A stretch of 49,463 nucleotides of DNA from an uncultured Succiniclasticum sp. (GCA_905235335.1 CAJOKZ010000001.1:1-49463); one strand, 5' to 3'. Shown: positions 33,222-43,554, counted from the stretch's first letter. The notes: a model not told the origin generated them from the sequence alone. A program made the numbers and translations.

Positions 33222-36200
33222 ATGGGGAAGAAACGTATATTTGAAATAGCAAAAGAATATGGGGTTAAAAGTACTGAAATCTTAAAGCTGCTGGCGAAAC
33301 ATAATATCAGCAAATCAAATTTCAGCAACGCGGACGACAGCGATCTCGCAATAATAAAGGCTGAATATGCCGGCAAACAGAACACGGGGGCCCCGCAAAA
33401 GCCGCAGGGATCGGGAACTGCAGCAAAGCCGCAGAGTACATCGGCTCCGCAAAAGCCCCAGGGCCAGGGAGGTGCGCAAAAGCCCAAGCCCGCCGCAAGT
33501 CCGGCACCCGCAAAAAGCAAACCGGAAAAGACGGAACGTCCTTCCATGATCGTAAAACCTGTCATCATGACAGTTGAAACCAATGCGGAAGGGAAGAGCA
33601 CGATTACCCATAATGCATTGCAAAAAGACAAAGCGGCAAGGCCTGTTTCCGCAGATAACCGGCAGGAAGCGGCTTCTGCGGTCCGCAATACGGAAACGCA
33701 GCCGATGACGAATGACGGAAAAAATAAATATCGCAATGCACCTAACCATATAAACGCAAAGAATGAGAAAGGGGATACCGCTGCTACCAATACCCGCACT
33801 GCCGCACAAACGCCGGCCGCTCCCGCACAGCCCGGTACATCTGCCGCTGCTGCCTCTGTCCAAAATCGGAATCAGCAGCCCCGTCCAACGGTACAGGGTC
33901 CTGGACCCCGTCCCGCACAGGGGCAGAACCGGGATTTCAACCGCCAGGGCAGTGGCTTTAACCGCAACACCCAGGGCCAAGGGCAGGGGCAGAACCGGAA
34001 CTTCAACCGCCAGGGCGGCGGCTTTAACCGCAACACCCAGGGCCAAGGACAGGGGCAGAATCGGGACTTCAACCGTCAAGGCGGCGGCTTTAACCGCAAC
34101 GCCCAGGGCCAGGGCCAAGGGCAGAATCGGGACTTCAACCGTCAGGGCGGCGGCTTTAACCGCAACACCCAGGGTCAGGGCCAGGGGCAAAATCGGGACT
34201 TCAACCGTCAGGGCGGCGGTTTCAACAAAGACCGGATGGACAAAGACGGAGCCCCGGGAAATAAATTTGGAGGCAACCGTCAGGGAAATCGGAACACTCC
34301 TGCCAAAAAGGCGGCAGGCGCTTTTGAAGATATCCCGCGTGGCAAAGAAAGCCGTGAAAAATATAATAAAAAACACGAAAAACAGGTCAAGGGTTCCTAT
34401 GCAACCCGGGACAGCCGTCCCATGCGCAGTGCCGACCATATGCGTACCGGCAAGCATCTGAAGGGCAAACCGGGAACCGGGTCCCGTCCGGAACAGCATA
34501 CCGCCGCAGTCGCAAGGCCTTCCAGCGTACAGATTGCCGAGTCCATCAATGTGCAAGAATTCGCAAAGCTTATCAAGCGGGAAGTTGCGGAAGTAATCAA
34601 ATGCCTGTTCCTGTTAGGGGAAATGGTAACGATTAACCAGGATATCGATTTTGATACCGCTACCCTGGTGGGCACGGAATTTGGCGTTGACGTGCAGGCC
34701 CTCCCGCCGGAAGAAGATCCCACGGAAATTCCGGAAATCGAGGACAATCCGGAAGACCAGGTAATTCGCCCGCCTGTCGTTACTGTCATGGGCCACGTCG
34801 ACCACGGCAAAACCTCCCTGCTGGATGCCATCCGCAAAACACATGTCACAGCCCGGGAAGCCGGCGGCATCACCCAGCATATCGGCGCTTATACAGTCAA
34901 TACAAACGGAAAGAAGATCACATTCCTGGATACACCGGGCCATGAAGCCTTCACCGCCATGCGCGCAAGGGGCGCCCAGTGTACCGATATTTCCGTGCTG
35001 GTAGTCGCGGCGGATGACGGTGTCATGCCGCAGACCGTGGAAGCGATCAACCACTCCAAAGCTGCCGGGGTCCCCATCATCGTTGCCATTAACAAAATGG
35101 ATAAACCGGCCGCCAATCCGGAACATGTAAAACAGCAGCTTTCTGAGATGGAACTGATCCCGGAAGACTGGGGCGGGGATACCATCATGGTTCCCGTATC
35201 CGCCCATTCCCACCAGGGTATTGACGACCTGCTGGAAATGATCCTGCTGGTGGCGGAAGTCAAAGAATTGAAAGCCAATCCAAAACTGCCGGCCCATGGC
35301 ACGATTGTAGAAGCAAAACTGGACAAGGGCCGCGGCCCTGTCGCTACCGTATTGGTACAGCGCGGTACGCTGACCATCGGCGACTACATCATTGCCGGCA
35401 CCGCACACGGACGTGTCCGCGCCCTGATCAACGACCGGGGTGAAAAGGTCCGCAAGGCCGGTCCGTCCACGCCTGTAGAAGTGCTCGGCCTCAACGAGGT
35501 GCCCCAGGCCGGCGATATCCTGGATACCGCCGATGAAAAGACGGCCCGCAGCGTAGCGGAAAAACGTATTGCGAAAGCCAAGGCGGAACAGCAGAAGGCA
35601 GCCAAAGTTTCGCTGGATGATATCTTCAGCCGCATCAAGGAAGGCGAGCTGAAAGAACTAAATATCGTGGTCAAGGCGGACGTACAGGGTTCCGTGGAAG
35701 CCCTTTGCTCCTCCTTAATAAAGATACAGAACGAAGAGGTCAAGGTGACGGTCGTCCATTCCGGCGTCGGCGCCATCAACGAATCGGACGTCATGCTGGC
35801 CTCTGCGGCCAACGCTCTGATCATCGGGTTCAACGTGCGTCCGGATGCCAACGCCCGCAAGGTCGCAGAAAATGAAAAGGTCGATATTCGTCCGTACCGT
35901 GTCATCTACGACGCAATCAATGACGTGGAAGCCGCTATCAAAGGTATGCTTGCCCCGAAATTTGAGGAAGAGATCATCGGCCGCGTAGAAGTCCGTCAGG
36001 TCATCACCATCTCCAAGATGATCATTGCCGGCTGTTATGTGTCGGAAGGAAAAGTGACCAATCATTCCAAGATCCGCGTGATCCGCGACGGTATCGTCAT
36101 CGCCGAGGATGAGGTCGAGTCACTGCGCCGCTTCAAGGACGATGTGAAAGAAGTTGCATCCGGTTACGAATGCGGCATTACCCTTGCGAAATTCCACGAT

Positions 36201-36257
36201 ATCAAGGAAGCGGACCAGTTTGAAGTGTATACCATGAAGGAAGTAACTCCTGAATAA
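33222..36257 (+). CDS. infB: Translation initiation factor IF-2 with repeat-rich N-terminal region
   Basis: A 1011-aa GTPase that places fMet-tRNA on the 30S subunit. An N-terminal IF2N helix domain ([24 protein letters not shown]) comes first. A long low-complexity region (about 50-410) includes five near-identical 22-residue units rich in Gln, Gly, Asn and Arg. A second IF2N follows ([25 protein letters not shown]). The G domain has G1 GHVDHGKT at about 524, G3 DTPGHEAF and G4 NKMD, followed by the C-terminal domains. GGAGG lies 6 nt before the ATG. The core is highly conserved; the repeat block is not usual. Confidence 0.97.
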   Translation: MGKKRIFEIAKEYGVKSTEILKLLAKHNISKSNFSNADDSDLAIIKAEYAGKQNTGAPQKPQGSGTAAKPQSTSAPQKPQGQGGAQKPKPAASPAPAKSKPEKTERPSMIVKPVIMTVETNAEGKSTITHNALQKDKAARPVSADNRQEAASAVRNTETQPMTNDGKNKYRNAPNHINAKNEKGDTAATNTRTAAQTPAAPAQPGTSAAAASVQNRNQQPRPTVQGPGPRPAQGQNRDFNRQGSGFNRNTQGQGQGQNRNFNRQGGGFNRNTQGQGQGQNRDFNRQGGGFNRNAQGQGQGQNRDFNRQGGGFNRNTQGQGQGQNRDFNRQGGGFNKDRMDKDGAPGNKFGGNRQGNRNTPAKKAAGAFEDIPRGKESREKYNKKHEKQVKGSYATRDSRPMRSADHMRTGKHLKGKPGTGSRPEQHTAAVARPSSVQIAESINVQEFAKLIKREVAEVIKCLFLLGEMVTINQDIDFDTATLVGTEFGVDVQALPPEEDPTEIPEIEDNPEDQVIRPPVVTVMGHVDHGKTSLLDAIRKTHVTAREAGGITQHIGAYTVNTNGKKITFLDTPGHEAFTAMRARGAQCTDISVLVVAADDGVMPQTVEAINHSKAAGVPIIVAINKMDKPAANPEHVKQQLSEMELIPEDWGGDTIMVPVSAHSHQGIDDLLEMILLVAEVKELKANPKLPAHGTIVEAKLDKGRGPVATVLVQRGTLTIGDYIIAGTAHGRVRALINDRGEKVRKAGPSTPVEVLGLNEVPQAGDILDTADEKTARSVAEKRIAKAKAEQQKAAKVSLDDIFSRIKEGELKELNIVVKADVQGSVEALCSSLIKIQNEEVKVTVVHSGVGAINESDVMLASAANALIIGFNVRPDANARKVAENEKVDIRPYRVIYDAINDVEAAIKGMLAPKFEEEIIGRVEVRQVITISKMIIAGCYVSEGKVTNHSKIRVIRDGIVIAEDEVESLRRFKDDVKEVASGYECGITLAKFHDIKEADQFEVYTMKEVTPE
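33927..34226 (+). repeat. 66-bp tandem coding repeats in infB
   Basis: Units start at 33927, 33993, 34059, 34125 and 34191; the last is partial (36 nt). Each encodes a 22-residue unit ([16 protein letters not shown], then QGQGQG). They are nearly identical at DNA level, so they expanded recently or are homogenised. The number of copies may vary between strains. Confidence 0.92.
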
Positions 36258-36278
36258 GAATTTTTTTACAGGTGATAT

Positions 36279-36659
36279 ATGACAAGATTACGAGTTGAAA
36301 AAGTACAGGAGGCCATCCAGCGCGAAATTTCAAATATGCTGCTGCTGGATATCAAGGATCCCCGCATAAAATCAGTGACCGTTACGGGTGTGGCGCTGAC
36401 CGATGATATGAGCCAGGCCAAAGTCTATGTCAGCCTGTACGGCACCCCGGAAGAACAAAAAGAGGCATGGCAGGCGCTGACCAAAGCCAAGGGCTTCCTA
36501 CGGACAGAGATTGCCAAGCGTATCCGCCTGCGCTTTGCGCCGGACCTGGTCCTGGAACAGGATACCTCCTGGGAATACGGTGCCCATATAGAAAAATTAT
36601 TGCGGCAGATCAAAGAAGACGAAGGAAAGAAAAATGAGCAAGAAGTGCACCCTGACTGA
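36279..36659 (+). CDS. rbfA: Ribosome-binding factor A
   Basis: A 126-aa cold-shock and 30S assembly factor with a KH-type fold. It starts RLRVEKVQEAIQREISNML, then IKDPRIKSVTVTGVALTDDMSQAKVYVSLYG and LRTEIAKRIRLRFAPDLVLEQDTS. It is 21 nt after infB, and its last 26 nt overlap the nrnA start. Length and order are normal. Confidence 0.96.
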   Translation: MTRLRVEKVQEAIQREISNMLLLDIKDPRIKSVTVTGVALTDDMSQAKVYVSLYGTPEEQKEAWQALTKAKGFLRTEIAKRIRLRFAPDLVLEQDTSWEYGAHIEKLLRQIKEDEGKKNEQEVHPD

Positions 36660-37587
36660 AACTGCAGAATTGCTGAAAGCAGCGGGAAACGTGGTAATCG
36701 TCAGCCATGTGAGCCCTGACGGGGATACCCTCGGTTCCTCCCTGGCCCTTGCACATGCGCTGCGTATGCTGGGAAAGGGTGTCGTACTGAATGTGGATGA
36801 CGAAATTCCATCCGTTTTTTCATTCCTGCCGGGCATCCGGGAATACCGGCGGTTTTCCCCGGAAGAATCCGTACAGGCCGACCTGACTGTCGTAATCGAC
36901 GCCAGTTCCGCCGACCGGGCAGGGAATGCGCTGCAGGTCGTAAAATCGCCGGCTGTCCTGAACATCGATCATCATAAAACGAACACCCGGTTTGCGGATT
37001 ATCTGTATCTGGATTCTGACGCCGCGGCAACGGCCGAGATCATATACAGCCTGCTGCAGGAACTGGGAATCCGGCTGAACCGGGAGATCGCAACCTGCAT
37101 TTACGAAGGCCTTTATACGGACACCGGTTCTTTCAAATATTCCAACACAAGTTCCCGGACATTGTCCATGGCAGCCACACTTCTGGAATACGGCGTCAAT
37201 CCCAGCCTGATCTCCGACAATATGGAAGTCAAATCCCGGAACCAGGTAGAGATGCTTGCCAAGGTACTGGAAACCCTGACCTTTTTAAAAGATGGGAAAA
37301 TTGCATATGTGGAAGTTGCGCCGGAACTGTACGATTATAATGTCGATACGGATACCTTTGTTTCTTATCCCCGTTACATCGAAGGCGTAGAAGTCGCGCT
37401 GCTGTTCAAGCAGGTGGAAGAAAACCTGACCCGTGTCAGTTTCCGATCCAAGCAAATGGATGTAGCAAAGATTGCCCTGTCGTTTAACGGCGGCGGGCAC
37501 CAAAAAGCATCCGGATGCAGCATCCACGCGCCGCTGAAAGAAGCGGAAGCCATCGTGCTGCCTGTCGTGGAGGGATTGTTCCCATGA
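36634..37587 (+). CDS. nrnA: Bifunctional oligoribonuclease / PAP phosphatase NrnA (DHH family)
   Basis: A 317-aa DHH/DHHA1 phosphoesterase degrading nano-RNAs and pAp. Motif I is in VSHVSPDGDTLGSSLAL, motif II Asp in VIDASS, motif III NIDHHKTN (DHH) near residue 110, and motif IV in YTDTGSFKYSNT. DHHA1 has SFNGGGHQKASGC. It overlaps rbfA by 26 nt and truB by four (ATGA), so it is firmly within the operon. Confidence 0.94.
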   Translation: MSKKCTLTETAELLKAAGNVVIVSHVSPDGDTLGSSLALAHALRMLGKGVVLNVDDEIPSVFSFLPGIREYRRFSPEESVQADLTVVIDASSADRAGNALQVVKSPAVLNIDHHKTNTRFADYLYLDSDAAATAEIIYSLLQELGIRLNREIATCIYEGLYTDTGSFKYSNTSSRTLSMAATLLEYGVNPSLISDNMEVKSRNQVEMLAKVLETLTFLKDGKIAYVEVAPELYDYNVDTDTFVSYPRYIEGVEVALLFKQVEENLTRVSFRSKQMDVAKIALSFNGGGHQKASGCSIHAPLKEAEAIVLPVVEGLFP

Positions 37588-38456
37588 CGGACGGCATCAT
37601 AAACGTGCTGAAACCCCCGGGCATGACATCCCATGACATAACAGCCCGGTTGCGGCGCATCTACGGGGAAAAGAAAGCCGGCCACTCCGGAACGCTGGAT
37701 CCGGACGCGGCAGGGGTGCTTCCCGTATTTATGGGGAAAGCCACGCGGCTGCTGGAATATGTCGACGGCGGGACCAAACGGTACCGGGCAGTGGGCATCC
37801 TGGGGATCCGGACGGATACGGGGGATGACAGCGGCCAGGTACTGGAAAGAAAACCGGCCGAGATTTCAGCCCTCCAACTGGAACAGGCGCTGCTGAACTT
37901 CCACGGGAAAATCTCACAGGTGCCTCCCATGTATTCGGCCCTGAAAGTCGGCGGAAAAAAACTGTACGAATATGCGAGACAAGGCATTGTGCTGGAACGG
38001 GCTGCCCGTCCCGTCGAAATTTTCACACTTGTCCCCGTATATTTCCGACCGCCGTATTTCTGTCTTGATATCGAATGCTCCAAAGGCACCTACATCCGGA
38101 CGCTGCTGGAAGATATCGCCGCTTCCATGGGCACCTGCGCCTGCCTGCGGTTCCTGCTCCGGACAAAAGCAGGAGATTTCCGCATCGGGGATTCCCATAC
38201 GCTGGATGAGATCGCAGCGGATCCGGAATCCGTCCTTATGCCTCCGGAAACAGCCGTGTCCGGCATACCGAAGGCCGAAGTCAATGAACGCCAGGCTTTC
38301 CGGATCACCAATGGCGTAAAAACAACAATTAAGGGACTTGCTCCCGGAAGATACAGGTTATATTGTCAGGAGAAATTTTTGGGAATGGCCTCTGTCGAAG
38401 ATGAAATCGTCAGTCCTGAAAAAATCCTGTTTCAAATCCGGGAAACGGAAGAATGA
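37584..38456 (+). CDS. truB: tRNA pseudouridine(55) synthase
   Basis: A 290-aa enzyme forming pseudouridine 55 in the T-loop of tRNAs. GIINVLKPPGMTSHD opens the protein. Catalytic Asp lies in GHSGTLDPDAAGVLPV, then the KRYRAVGILGIRTDTGD segment, ALLNFHGKISQVPPMYSALKVGGKKLYEYAR and CSKGTYIRTLLEDI. A PUA-like C-terminal part is present. ATG 37584 overlaps the nrnA stop as ATGA and is chosen over an open frame back to 37515. The stop overlaps the next ATG the same way. Confidence 0.96.
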   Translation: MTDGIINVLKPPGMTSHDITARLRRIYGEKKAGHSGTLDPDAAGVLPVFMGKATRLLEYVDGGTKRYRAVGILGIRTDTGDDSGQVLERKPAEISALQLEQALLNFHGKISQVPPMYSALKVGGKKLYEYARQGIVLERAARPVEIFTLVPVYFRPPYFCLDIECSKGTYIRTLLEDIAASMGTCACLRFLLRTKAGDFRIGDSHTLDEIAADPESVLMPPETAVSGIPKAEVNERQAFRITNGVKTTIKGLAPGRYRLYCQEKFLGMASVEDEIVSPEKILFQIRETEE

Positions 38457-39451
38457 CCCGGTATCCTCCTGACGCATACCGGATATACGAAATCATGGAA
38501 ATAGTCAAGCATTTTAATCTGGATAAAGAAGAAACCGAAAAATACCGCACGCGGCCCTGCGTAATCGCAATGGGAACCTTTGACGGGCTCCACCGGGGCC
38601 ACAGGGATGTTATTGATTCGGCCGCGGCCTACGCCCGGAGCCATCAGCTCCGTCTGGCGGTTTTTACTTTCAGCAATCATCCGTACGCTGCCATCCGCCC
38701 TTCAGCCACCCCTCAGTCGCTGATATCGCCGGAAGAAAAGGTGCGGCTGCTGAAACGCTGGGGCGTGGATCTGCTGATCGATATTCCCTTTGACAGACAG
38801 CTGTCACTGTTATCCCCGGAAGAGTTTCTGGAAAAATTGAAGCAGTTCCATTTTACATGTCTTGTCTGTGGAGCGAATTTTTCCTACGGGTTCCAGAGTA
38901 CCGGCAATACGGAAACGCTGAAATCCGCCAGCGGGGAACAAGGGTTTTCCCTGATCGTCAGACCGCTTTTAAAATATAAGGATGAAGTCATCAGCAGCAC
39001 GCGGATCCGCCGGGCCATCGCCGACGGCAACCTGCGTGACGCGGAACACATGCTGGGGCGTTTCTGTTCCGTACAGGGGATCGTCCACAAAGGATTTCAA
39101 CGGGGCAGGAGCATCGGGTTCCCCACGGCGAACCTGTATGTCAGCCGGAGCGGGACGGCCTTGCCGCCGTCGGGCGTCTACGCGCTGCAGGTCCGCGATG
39201 GGGAAAAAATGTACAACGGTGTCGGCAACCTGGGCCTGAATCCCACCTTTGACGATGTGATACGGGAAGTGCTGGAAGTCCATCTATTCAACTGCAGCGA
39301 AAATCTGTACGGTCATATCCTGGAAGCTTCTTTTTGCCGTTTCCTGCGTTGCGAAGAGAGGTTCCCGTCCATAGACGAACTGAAGGCGCAGCTGGAGAAG
39401 GACAAAGCGGAAGCCCTTGCATGGTTCGCCGCCCAGAACAACGAACAGTAA
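38453..39451 (+). CDS. ribF: Bifunctional riboflavin kinase / FAD synthetase
   Basis: A 332-aa enzyme making FMN and then FAD. The N-terminal nucleotidyltransferase domain has [15 protein letters not shown] near residue 40, [10 protein letters not shown] and the [10 protein letters not shown] motif. The C-terminal flavokinase has [31 protein letters not shown] and EVHLFN. The ATG at 38453 overlaps the truB stop (ATGA). An ATG at 38495 would fit the usual N-terminal length better but has no visible ribosome site, so the start is uncertain by 14 codons. Confidence 0.95.
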   Translation: MTRYPPDAYRIYEIMEIVKHFNLDKEETEKYRTRPCVIAMGTFDGLHRGHRDVIDSAAAYARSHQLRLAVFTFSNHPYAAIRPSATPQSLISPEEKVRLLKRWGVDLLIDIPFDRQLSLLSPEEFLEKLKQFHFTCLVCGANFSYGFQSTGNTETLKSASGEQGFSLIVRPLLKYKDEVISSTRIRRAIADGNLRDAEHMLGRFCSVQGIVHKGFQRGRSIGFPTANLYVSRSGTALPPSGVYALQVRDGEKMYNGVGNLGLNPTFDDVIREVLEVHLFNCSENLYGHILEASFCRFLRCEERFPSIDELKAQLEKDKAEALAWFAAQNNEQ

Positions 39452-39523
39452 CGGGAAAACTCCTGTCACGGGAAACATTCTGTCACCAGCCAATGCAGCC
39501 GTAAAAATAATTTTGAAAAAGAA

Positions 39524-39552
39524 TTGCATTATGGCAATTTCTATGCTACAAT
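39524..39552 (+). promoter_or_regulatory. Promoter of rpsO
   Basis: TTGCAT at 39524-39529, a 17-nt spacer and TACAAT at 39547-39552 with an extended -10 TGC. It yields a leader of about 85 nt. Confidence 0.75.
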
Positions 39553-39558
39553 ACATCA

Positions 39559-39636
39559 GTATCCTAACCGGGGCTACGAAGAGCGCTTCTCCAACGCCTG
39601 CCTGGTTCCGGCCGGACAATATATTTTTAATGGAGG
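39559..39636 (+). promoter_or_regulatory. Candidate S15-responsive leader of rpsO
   Basis: The leader contains GAAG-AGCG-CTTC (39578-39589) and flanking AACCGG/CCGG stretches able to pair over a distance, ending at GGAGG (39632-39636). S15 represses its own mRNA in several bacteria through different folds. Here only short helices support this. Confidence 0.35.
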
Positions 39637-39644
39637 TTTTTACC

Positions 39645-39911
39645 ATGTTAAGCACAGAAGAAAAACAGGCGATCATCAAAGAAAATGCCCGCCACGAAGG
39701 CGACACAGGGTCTCCGGAAGTACAGATCGCGGTTCTTACCACCCGCATCGCTGCCCTGACCGAACATCTGAAGACCAACAAGAAGGATCATCACTCCCGC
39801 CGCGGCCTGCTGAAAATGGTTGGTCAGCGCCGTGGTCTGCTCAATTATTTACAGAAAAAAGATATCGAACGGTATCGTGCGATCATCGCAAAGCTGAAAC
39901 TCCGCAAGTAA
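39645..39911 (+). CDS. rpsO: 30S ribosomal protein S15
   Basis: An 88-aa primary 16S rRNA-binding protein. Diagnostic segments are [19 protein letters not shown], the [19 protein letters not shown] helix, and [18 protein letters not shown]. An ATG with GGAGG 8 nt upstream is selected; the open frame begins far upstream at 39417 but lies inside ribF and the promoter. It has its own promoter and terminator. Confidence 0.98.
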   Translation: MLSTEEKQAIIKENARHEGDTGSPEVQIAVLTTRIAALTEHLKTNKKDHHSRRGLLKMVGQRRGLLNYLQKKDIERYRAIIAKLKLRK

Positions 39912-39926
39912 CCGTAGCAGACACAG

Positions 39927-39954
39927 GACCCGCCGGAAGGGCGGGTCTTTTTTT
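39927..39954 (+). terminator. Terminator after rpsO
   Basis: A GACCCGCC/GGCGGGTC stem (39927-39934 with 39940-39947) and a GGAAG loop are followed by seven T. Confidence 0.93.
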
Positions 39955-39973
39955 GCGTTTTTACAATGTACAT

Positions 39974-40002
39974 TTGTGTTTTTCAAAAAAATTATGTATA
40001 AT
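39974..40002 (+). promoter_or_regulatory. Promoter of the DUF512 gene
   Basis: TTGTGT at 39974-39979, a 17-nt spacer and TATAAT at 39997-40002. The start codon follows 27 nt downstream. Confidence 0.7.
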
Positions 40003-40028
40003 ATAGCAAGACGTCACACGGAGGGTTT

Positions 40029-41441
40029 ATGGATACCAGCTGGGAAGGGAAGATCAGTTCCGTAAAAAAGCATAGCGCCGCGCAGGCCGCCGGCATTCTG
40101 CCCGGCGAATCCCTCTGCGCGATCAACCGGATGCCGCTGCGCGATATCCTGGACGTAAGCTTTGCGGCGGCGGATACGGAACTGGAGCTGACGATTCGCG
40201 GAACCGACGGCAAGGTGCGCTGTCTGCAGATTCAAAAAGAAATTGATGAGGAACTGGGGCTTTCCTTTGAAAGCGCTGTGTTTGACAAGGTTCGCCTCTG
40301 CCATAACCACTGTGTATTCTGTTTTGTGGACCGGATGATCCCCGGACTGCGCCGGGGTCTGTATGTCCGTGATGATGACTACCGGCTTTCCTTCCTGTAC
40401 GGCAACTTTGTAACACTGACAAACCTGACGGAAGAAGATTTCAGCCGTATCATACAAAACCATATGTCACCCCTGTATGTTTCCGTCCATGCGACGGATC
40501 CCGGCGTGCGCCGGGCCATGATGAAAAACAGCCGCTCCGGCGATATCATGGAAAAACTGCAGCGCCTTTTTGACGCAGGCATCCACATCCATGCGCAGAT
40601 CGTCTGCTGTCCCGGCTGGAACGACGGCGCGGTGCTGGAAAAATCATACCGTGACCTTGTGGCCCTGTCCGATTATGTAGAGGATATGGCCATCGTTCCC
40701 GTAGGGATCACCAAAAATAAGGAAGGGCTTCCGGACCTGCGGCTCTTTTCCCCGGAAGAAGCAGCCGGCATCGTGGAAACCGCCACTGGCTGGCAACAGG
40801 AATGCCGCCGCCGGCTGGGCCGGTCCTTTGTCTATCTGGGCGACGAGTTTTATGTGCTGGCCGGCGTTGAAATGCCGCCGGCTGACTGGTATGACGGATT
40901 TCCACAGCTGGAAAACGGCATCGGTCTGACGCGGAATTTCCTTACGGAATGGAAAACAGCAGCACGGCGCCACAGCGCCGGCATACAGCCTGAACACACG
41001 GATTATGTAATCCCGGTGGGCATATCGGCCGGCAAACTGCTCCGGCCGGTCATGGAACAGTTTAACCGGTGTTATCACACAAAAAACCAGTTTGTTCCCA
41101 TCACCAATAATTTTTTCGGCCACACCATAAACGTGACCGGGCTGCTGGCAGGATCCGATATCCTTGCGCAGCTTCCGGGAAACAGGCCCGTTATCCTGCC
41201 GGCAGTAGTCCTGAACCAGGATAACCTCTTCCTGGATGATATGTCCTTACAGGAATTTGTCAATCAGAGCGGCCGGAACGTGAAAATCGCAAAAGGAGCA
41301 GCAGAACTGTATCATCTCCTGCTGTCACAGCCGCTGCCCCGCAACGGGACGGAAGCCAGAAATTCCGTTCCCGAAAAAACGCTGCCGCCGGCCGGCAACA
41401 ACACGGAATATGTTCCGCAATTCAGCGGAACCGCTGAGTAA
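40029..41441 (+). CDS. DUF512 radical SAM / PDZ protein
   Basis: A 470-aa protein of the family with an N-terminal PDZ-like domain (about 5-70, SAAQAAGILPGESLCAIN), a radical SAM cluster motif C-x3-C-x2-C (CHNHCVFC near residue 95, followed by FVDRM) and a C-terminal DUF512 region. It lies in the usual place upstream of der in Clostridia-like genomes. It probably binds a [4Fe-4S] cluster and SAM. The reaction is not known for the family. The tail past about 440 is low-complexity and probably unstructured. Confidence 0.87.
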   Translation: MDTSWEGKISSVKKHSAAQAAGILPGESLCAINRMPLRDILDVSFAAADTELELTIRGTDGKVRCLQIQKEIDEELGLSFESAVFDKVRLCHNHCVFCFVDRMIPGLRRGLYVRDDDYRLSFLYGNFVTLTNLTEEDFSRIIQNHMSPLYVSVHATDPGVRRAMMKNSRSGDIMEKLQRLFDAGIHIHAQIVCCPGWNDGAVLEKSYRDLVALSDYVEDMAIVPVGITKNKEGLPDLRLFSPEEAAGIVETATGWQQECRRRLGRSFVYLGDEFYVLAGVEMPPADWYDGFPQLENGIGLTRNFLTEWKTAARRHSAGIQPEHTDYVIPVGISAGKLLRPVMEQFNRCYHTKNQFVPITNNFFGHTINVTGLLAGSDILAQLPGNRPVILPAVVLNQDNLFLDDMSLQEFVNQSGRNVKIAKGAAELYHLLLSQPLPRNGTEARNSVPEKTLPPAGNNTEYVPQFSGTAE

Positions 41442-41533
41442 CCCTTTGTACGCTCTCCGATGATTATGTGAGCGGATCCGTCAAAAATTCCTGACGCGGT
41501 AACAAAAACGATGAGTAAACGAGGAAAGCTTCC

Positions 41534-42061
41534 ATGAAAGAATTTGGCATGCTGCATGTATATACAGGAACCGGAAAAGGAAAAACATCCGCGGCCCTTG
41601 GGCTGGCCCTGCGTGCTGCGGGACATGGGGCGAAGGTCACCATGATCTGCTTCATGAAAGGCGACCCCACCTACGGGGAAGCGCAGGCCTTCCGTTTTAT
41701 TCCCGGTTTTACCATCCGGCAGATGGGCAGGGACAGCTTCGTCAATTTCCGGGATCCCGACCCCATCGATGTGCAAATGGCGCAGGAAGCCTGGGAAGAA
41801 GGAAAACGCATCCTGCTGGAGAAGGAAGCGGATGTGCTGATCCTGGACGAGATCAACCTGGCGATGGCCAAACATCTGATAGACACGGAGGAGGTCGTGT
41901 CCTTCCTTCACAGCCACCGGGGCCGGACCGAAGTCGTCTGCACCGGCCGCGAGGCGCCGCAGGCGCTGATCGAGGAAGCCGACCTGGTTACCGACATGCA
42001 GGAAATAAAGCATTATTTTACATTAAAAAACATTCCCATACGGGATGGTATCGATCATTAA
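41534..42061 (+). CDS. cobO: Cob(I)yrinic acid a,c-diamide adenosyltransferase (CobA/BtuR type)
   Basis: A 175-aa ATP:corrinoid adenosyltransferase that attaches the upper adenosyl ligand of vitamin B12. The P-loop HVYTGTGKGKTSAALGLALRA is at the N-terminus. VTMICFMKG, ADVLILDEIN (Walker B) and EVVCTGREAPQALIEEADLVTDM are typical. No other cobalamin synthesis gene is nearby, so it may serve corrinoid salvage. The ATG is preceded by GAGGAAAG. The gap to der has only weak inverted repeats. Confidence 0.93.
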   Translation: MKEFGMLHVYTGTGKGKTSAALGLALRAAGHGAKVTMICFMKGDPTYGEAQAFRFIPGFTIRQMGRDSFVNFRDPDPIDVQMAQEAWEEGKRILLEKEADVLILDEINLAMAKHLIDTEEVVSFLHSHRGRTEVVCTGREAPQALIEEADLVTDMQEIKHYFTLKNIPIRDGIDH

Positions 42062-42139
42062 AGAACCAACGTCCGGCTGCGCTGCCGTACAGACAGGCGG
42101 GCCGCCGTTCTTTAGGAAAGTCTGAGGAAAACAATTACT

Positions 42140-43471
42140 ATGGCTAAACCCATTGTTGCCATTGTAGGCAGGCCGAACGTAGGAAAATCCACTTTGTTCA
42201 ACGTGCTGGCCAATGAACGCATCTCCATCGTCGAAGATACGCCCGGCGTAACCCGGGACCGGCTGTACGCCACATCGGAATGGCTTGACCAGGAATTCGT
42301 GATCATCGATACGGGCGGTATTGAAATCGCCAATACCGACAAAATCGCGGTTTCCATCCGGGAGCAGGCACAGATCGCCATCCGGGAAGCCGATGTGATC
42401 GTGTTCGTCTGCGATGCCCGCACCGGCATTACCGATGAAGATTCCGAAATCGCCCGGCTGTTACGGAAATCCCAAAAACCAATCATACTGGTGGTAAATA
42501 AAGCCGATTCCTTCAAACAGGAGATGGAAATCTTTGAATTTTACAACCTGGGTCTGGGGGAACCGATCCCCATTTCCGCCGCGAACCGCCTCGGTTTAGG
42601 CGATATGCTTGACAGCCTGATGGAAAAGGTACGGCAGACCGTACCCCAACTGGATGAAGACGACGAAGATGAGATCAAGGTCGCCCTTATCGGCCGCCCC
42701 AATGTGGGGAAATCCTCCATCTTTAACGCGCTGGTAGGAGAGAACCGGTCGATCGTCAGCGATCTGGCCGGTACCACCCGGGACGCTATTGATACACCGG
42801 TGGTGAAAGACGGGCAGCGGTTCCTGTTTATCGACACGGCCGGAATGCGGCGCAAAGGCAAGATCGAAGAACTGATCGAAAAATACAGCATCATCAGGTC
42901 CCTGCGGGCTGTCGACCGGTCTGACGTAGTACTGATGGTGATAGACGCCGTGGACGGGATTACCGAACAGGATAAGAAAATTGTCGGCTATGCCCATGAC
43001 GGGGGAAAAGGCATCATCCTTGTCGTCAACAAATGGGATCTGTATAAAAAGGATAATGATTCCACCCTGCGGTATACGGAAGAACTGCGGAAAGAGCTGG
43101 TATTCCTGCAATACGCTCCCGTAGTGTATGTTTCCGCCGTCACCATGCAACGCATCCACCGGCTGCCGGAGGTCATCAAATATGTGGCGGAGCAGAACGC
43201 CATGCGCATCTCCACTTCGGTCATCAACCAGATCATTGAAGACGCATGTGCCGTAAACCCGCCTCCCACGGACAAGGGGAAACAGTTAAAAATTTATTTT
43301 GTCACACAGGTCAAGATCAAACCGCCCACCTTCGTCCTGTTTGTCAATAACCCGGAAATCATGCATTTCTCTTATCAGCGGTACCTGGAGAATAAACTGC
43401 GGGAATCCTTCGGTTTCGAAGGAACACCAATCCAGATGATCATCCGCGCCAAAAACGAGGAAGAAGAATAA
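42140..43471 (+). CDS. der: Ribosome biogenesis GTPase Der (EngA)
   Basis: A 443-aa protein with two tandem GTPase domains and a KH-like domain, needed for 50S assembly. G domain 1 has GRPNVGKSTLFN, DTGGIE and NKAD. G domain 2, from about residue 175, has GRPNVGKSSIFNAL, DTAGMRRKGK and NKWDLY. The C-terminal KH-like domain has PPTFVLFVNNPEIMHFSYQRYLENKLRE. Length and layout are normal. Terminator evidence is weak, and plsY follows. Confidence 0.98.
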   Translation: MAKPIVAIVGRPNVGKSTLFNVLANERISIVEDTPGVTRDRLYATSEWLDQEFVIIDTGGIEIANTDKIAVSIREQAQIAIREADVIVFVCDARTGITDEDSEIARLLRKSQKPIILVVNKADSFKQEMEIFEFYNLGLGEPIPISAANRLGLGDMLDSLMEKVRQTVPQLDEDDEDEIKVALIGRPNVGKSSIFNALVGENRSIVSDLAGTTRDAIDTPVVKDGQRFLFIDTAGMRRKGKIEELIEKYSIIRSLRAVDRSDVVLMVIDAVDGITEQDKKIVGYAHDGGKGIILVVNKWDLYKKDNDSTLRYTEELRKELVFLQYAPVVYVSAVTMQRIHRLPEVIKYVAEQNAMRISTSVINQIIEDACAVNPPPTDKGKQLKIYFVTQVKIKPPTFVLFVNNPEIMHFSYQRYLENKLRESFGFEGTPIQMIIRAKNEEEE

Positions 43472-43554
43472 GCCAGGCGCCTTACAAGAAGCCTGTGCCC
43501 CGGCCTGCAAGCCGGACCGTTCGAATATCGGAACAATTGACGGCAGAATAAAAA

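Noticed and set aside
33927..34226. CRISPR-like array
   Set aside because: Units are direct 66-bp repeats without spacers and are in frame within infB.
33315..34556. Minus-strand open frame of 413 codons with internal repeats opposite infB
   Set aside because: The repeats merely mirror the 66-bp infB repeats; the infB frame has the known protein and ribosome site.
42060..42113. Terminator after cobO
   Set aside because: AAAGAAC/GTTCTTT arms are far apart, with only a weak inner stem and no T run.
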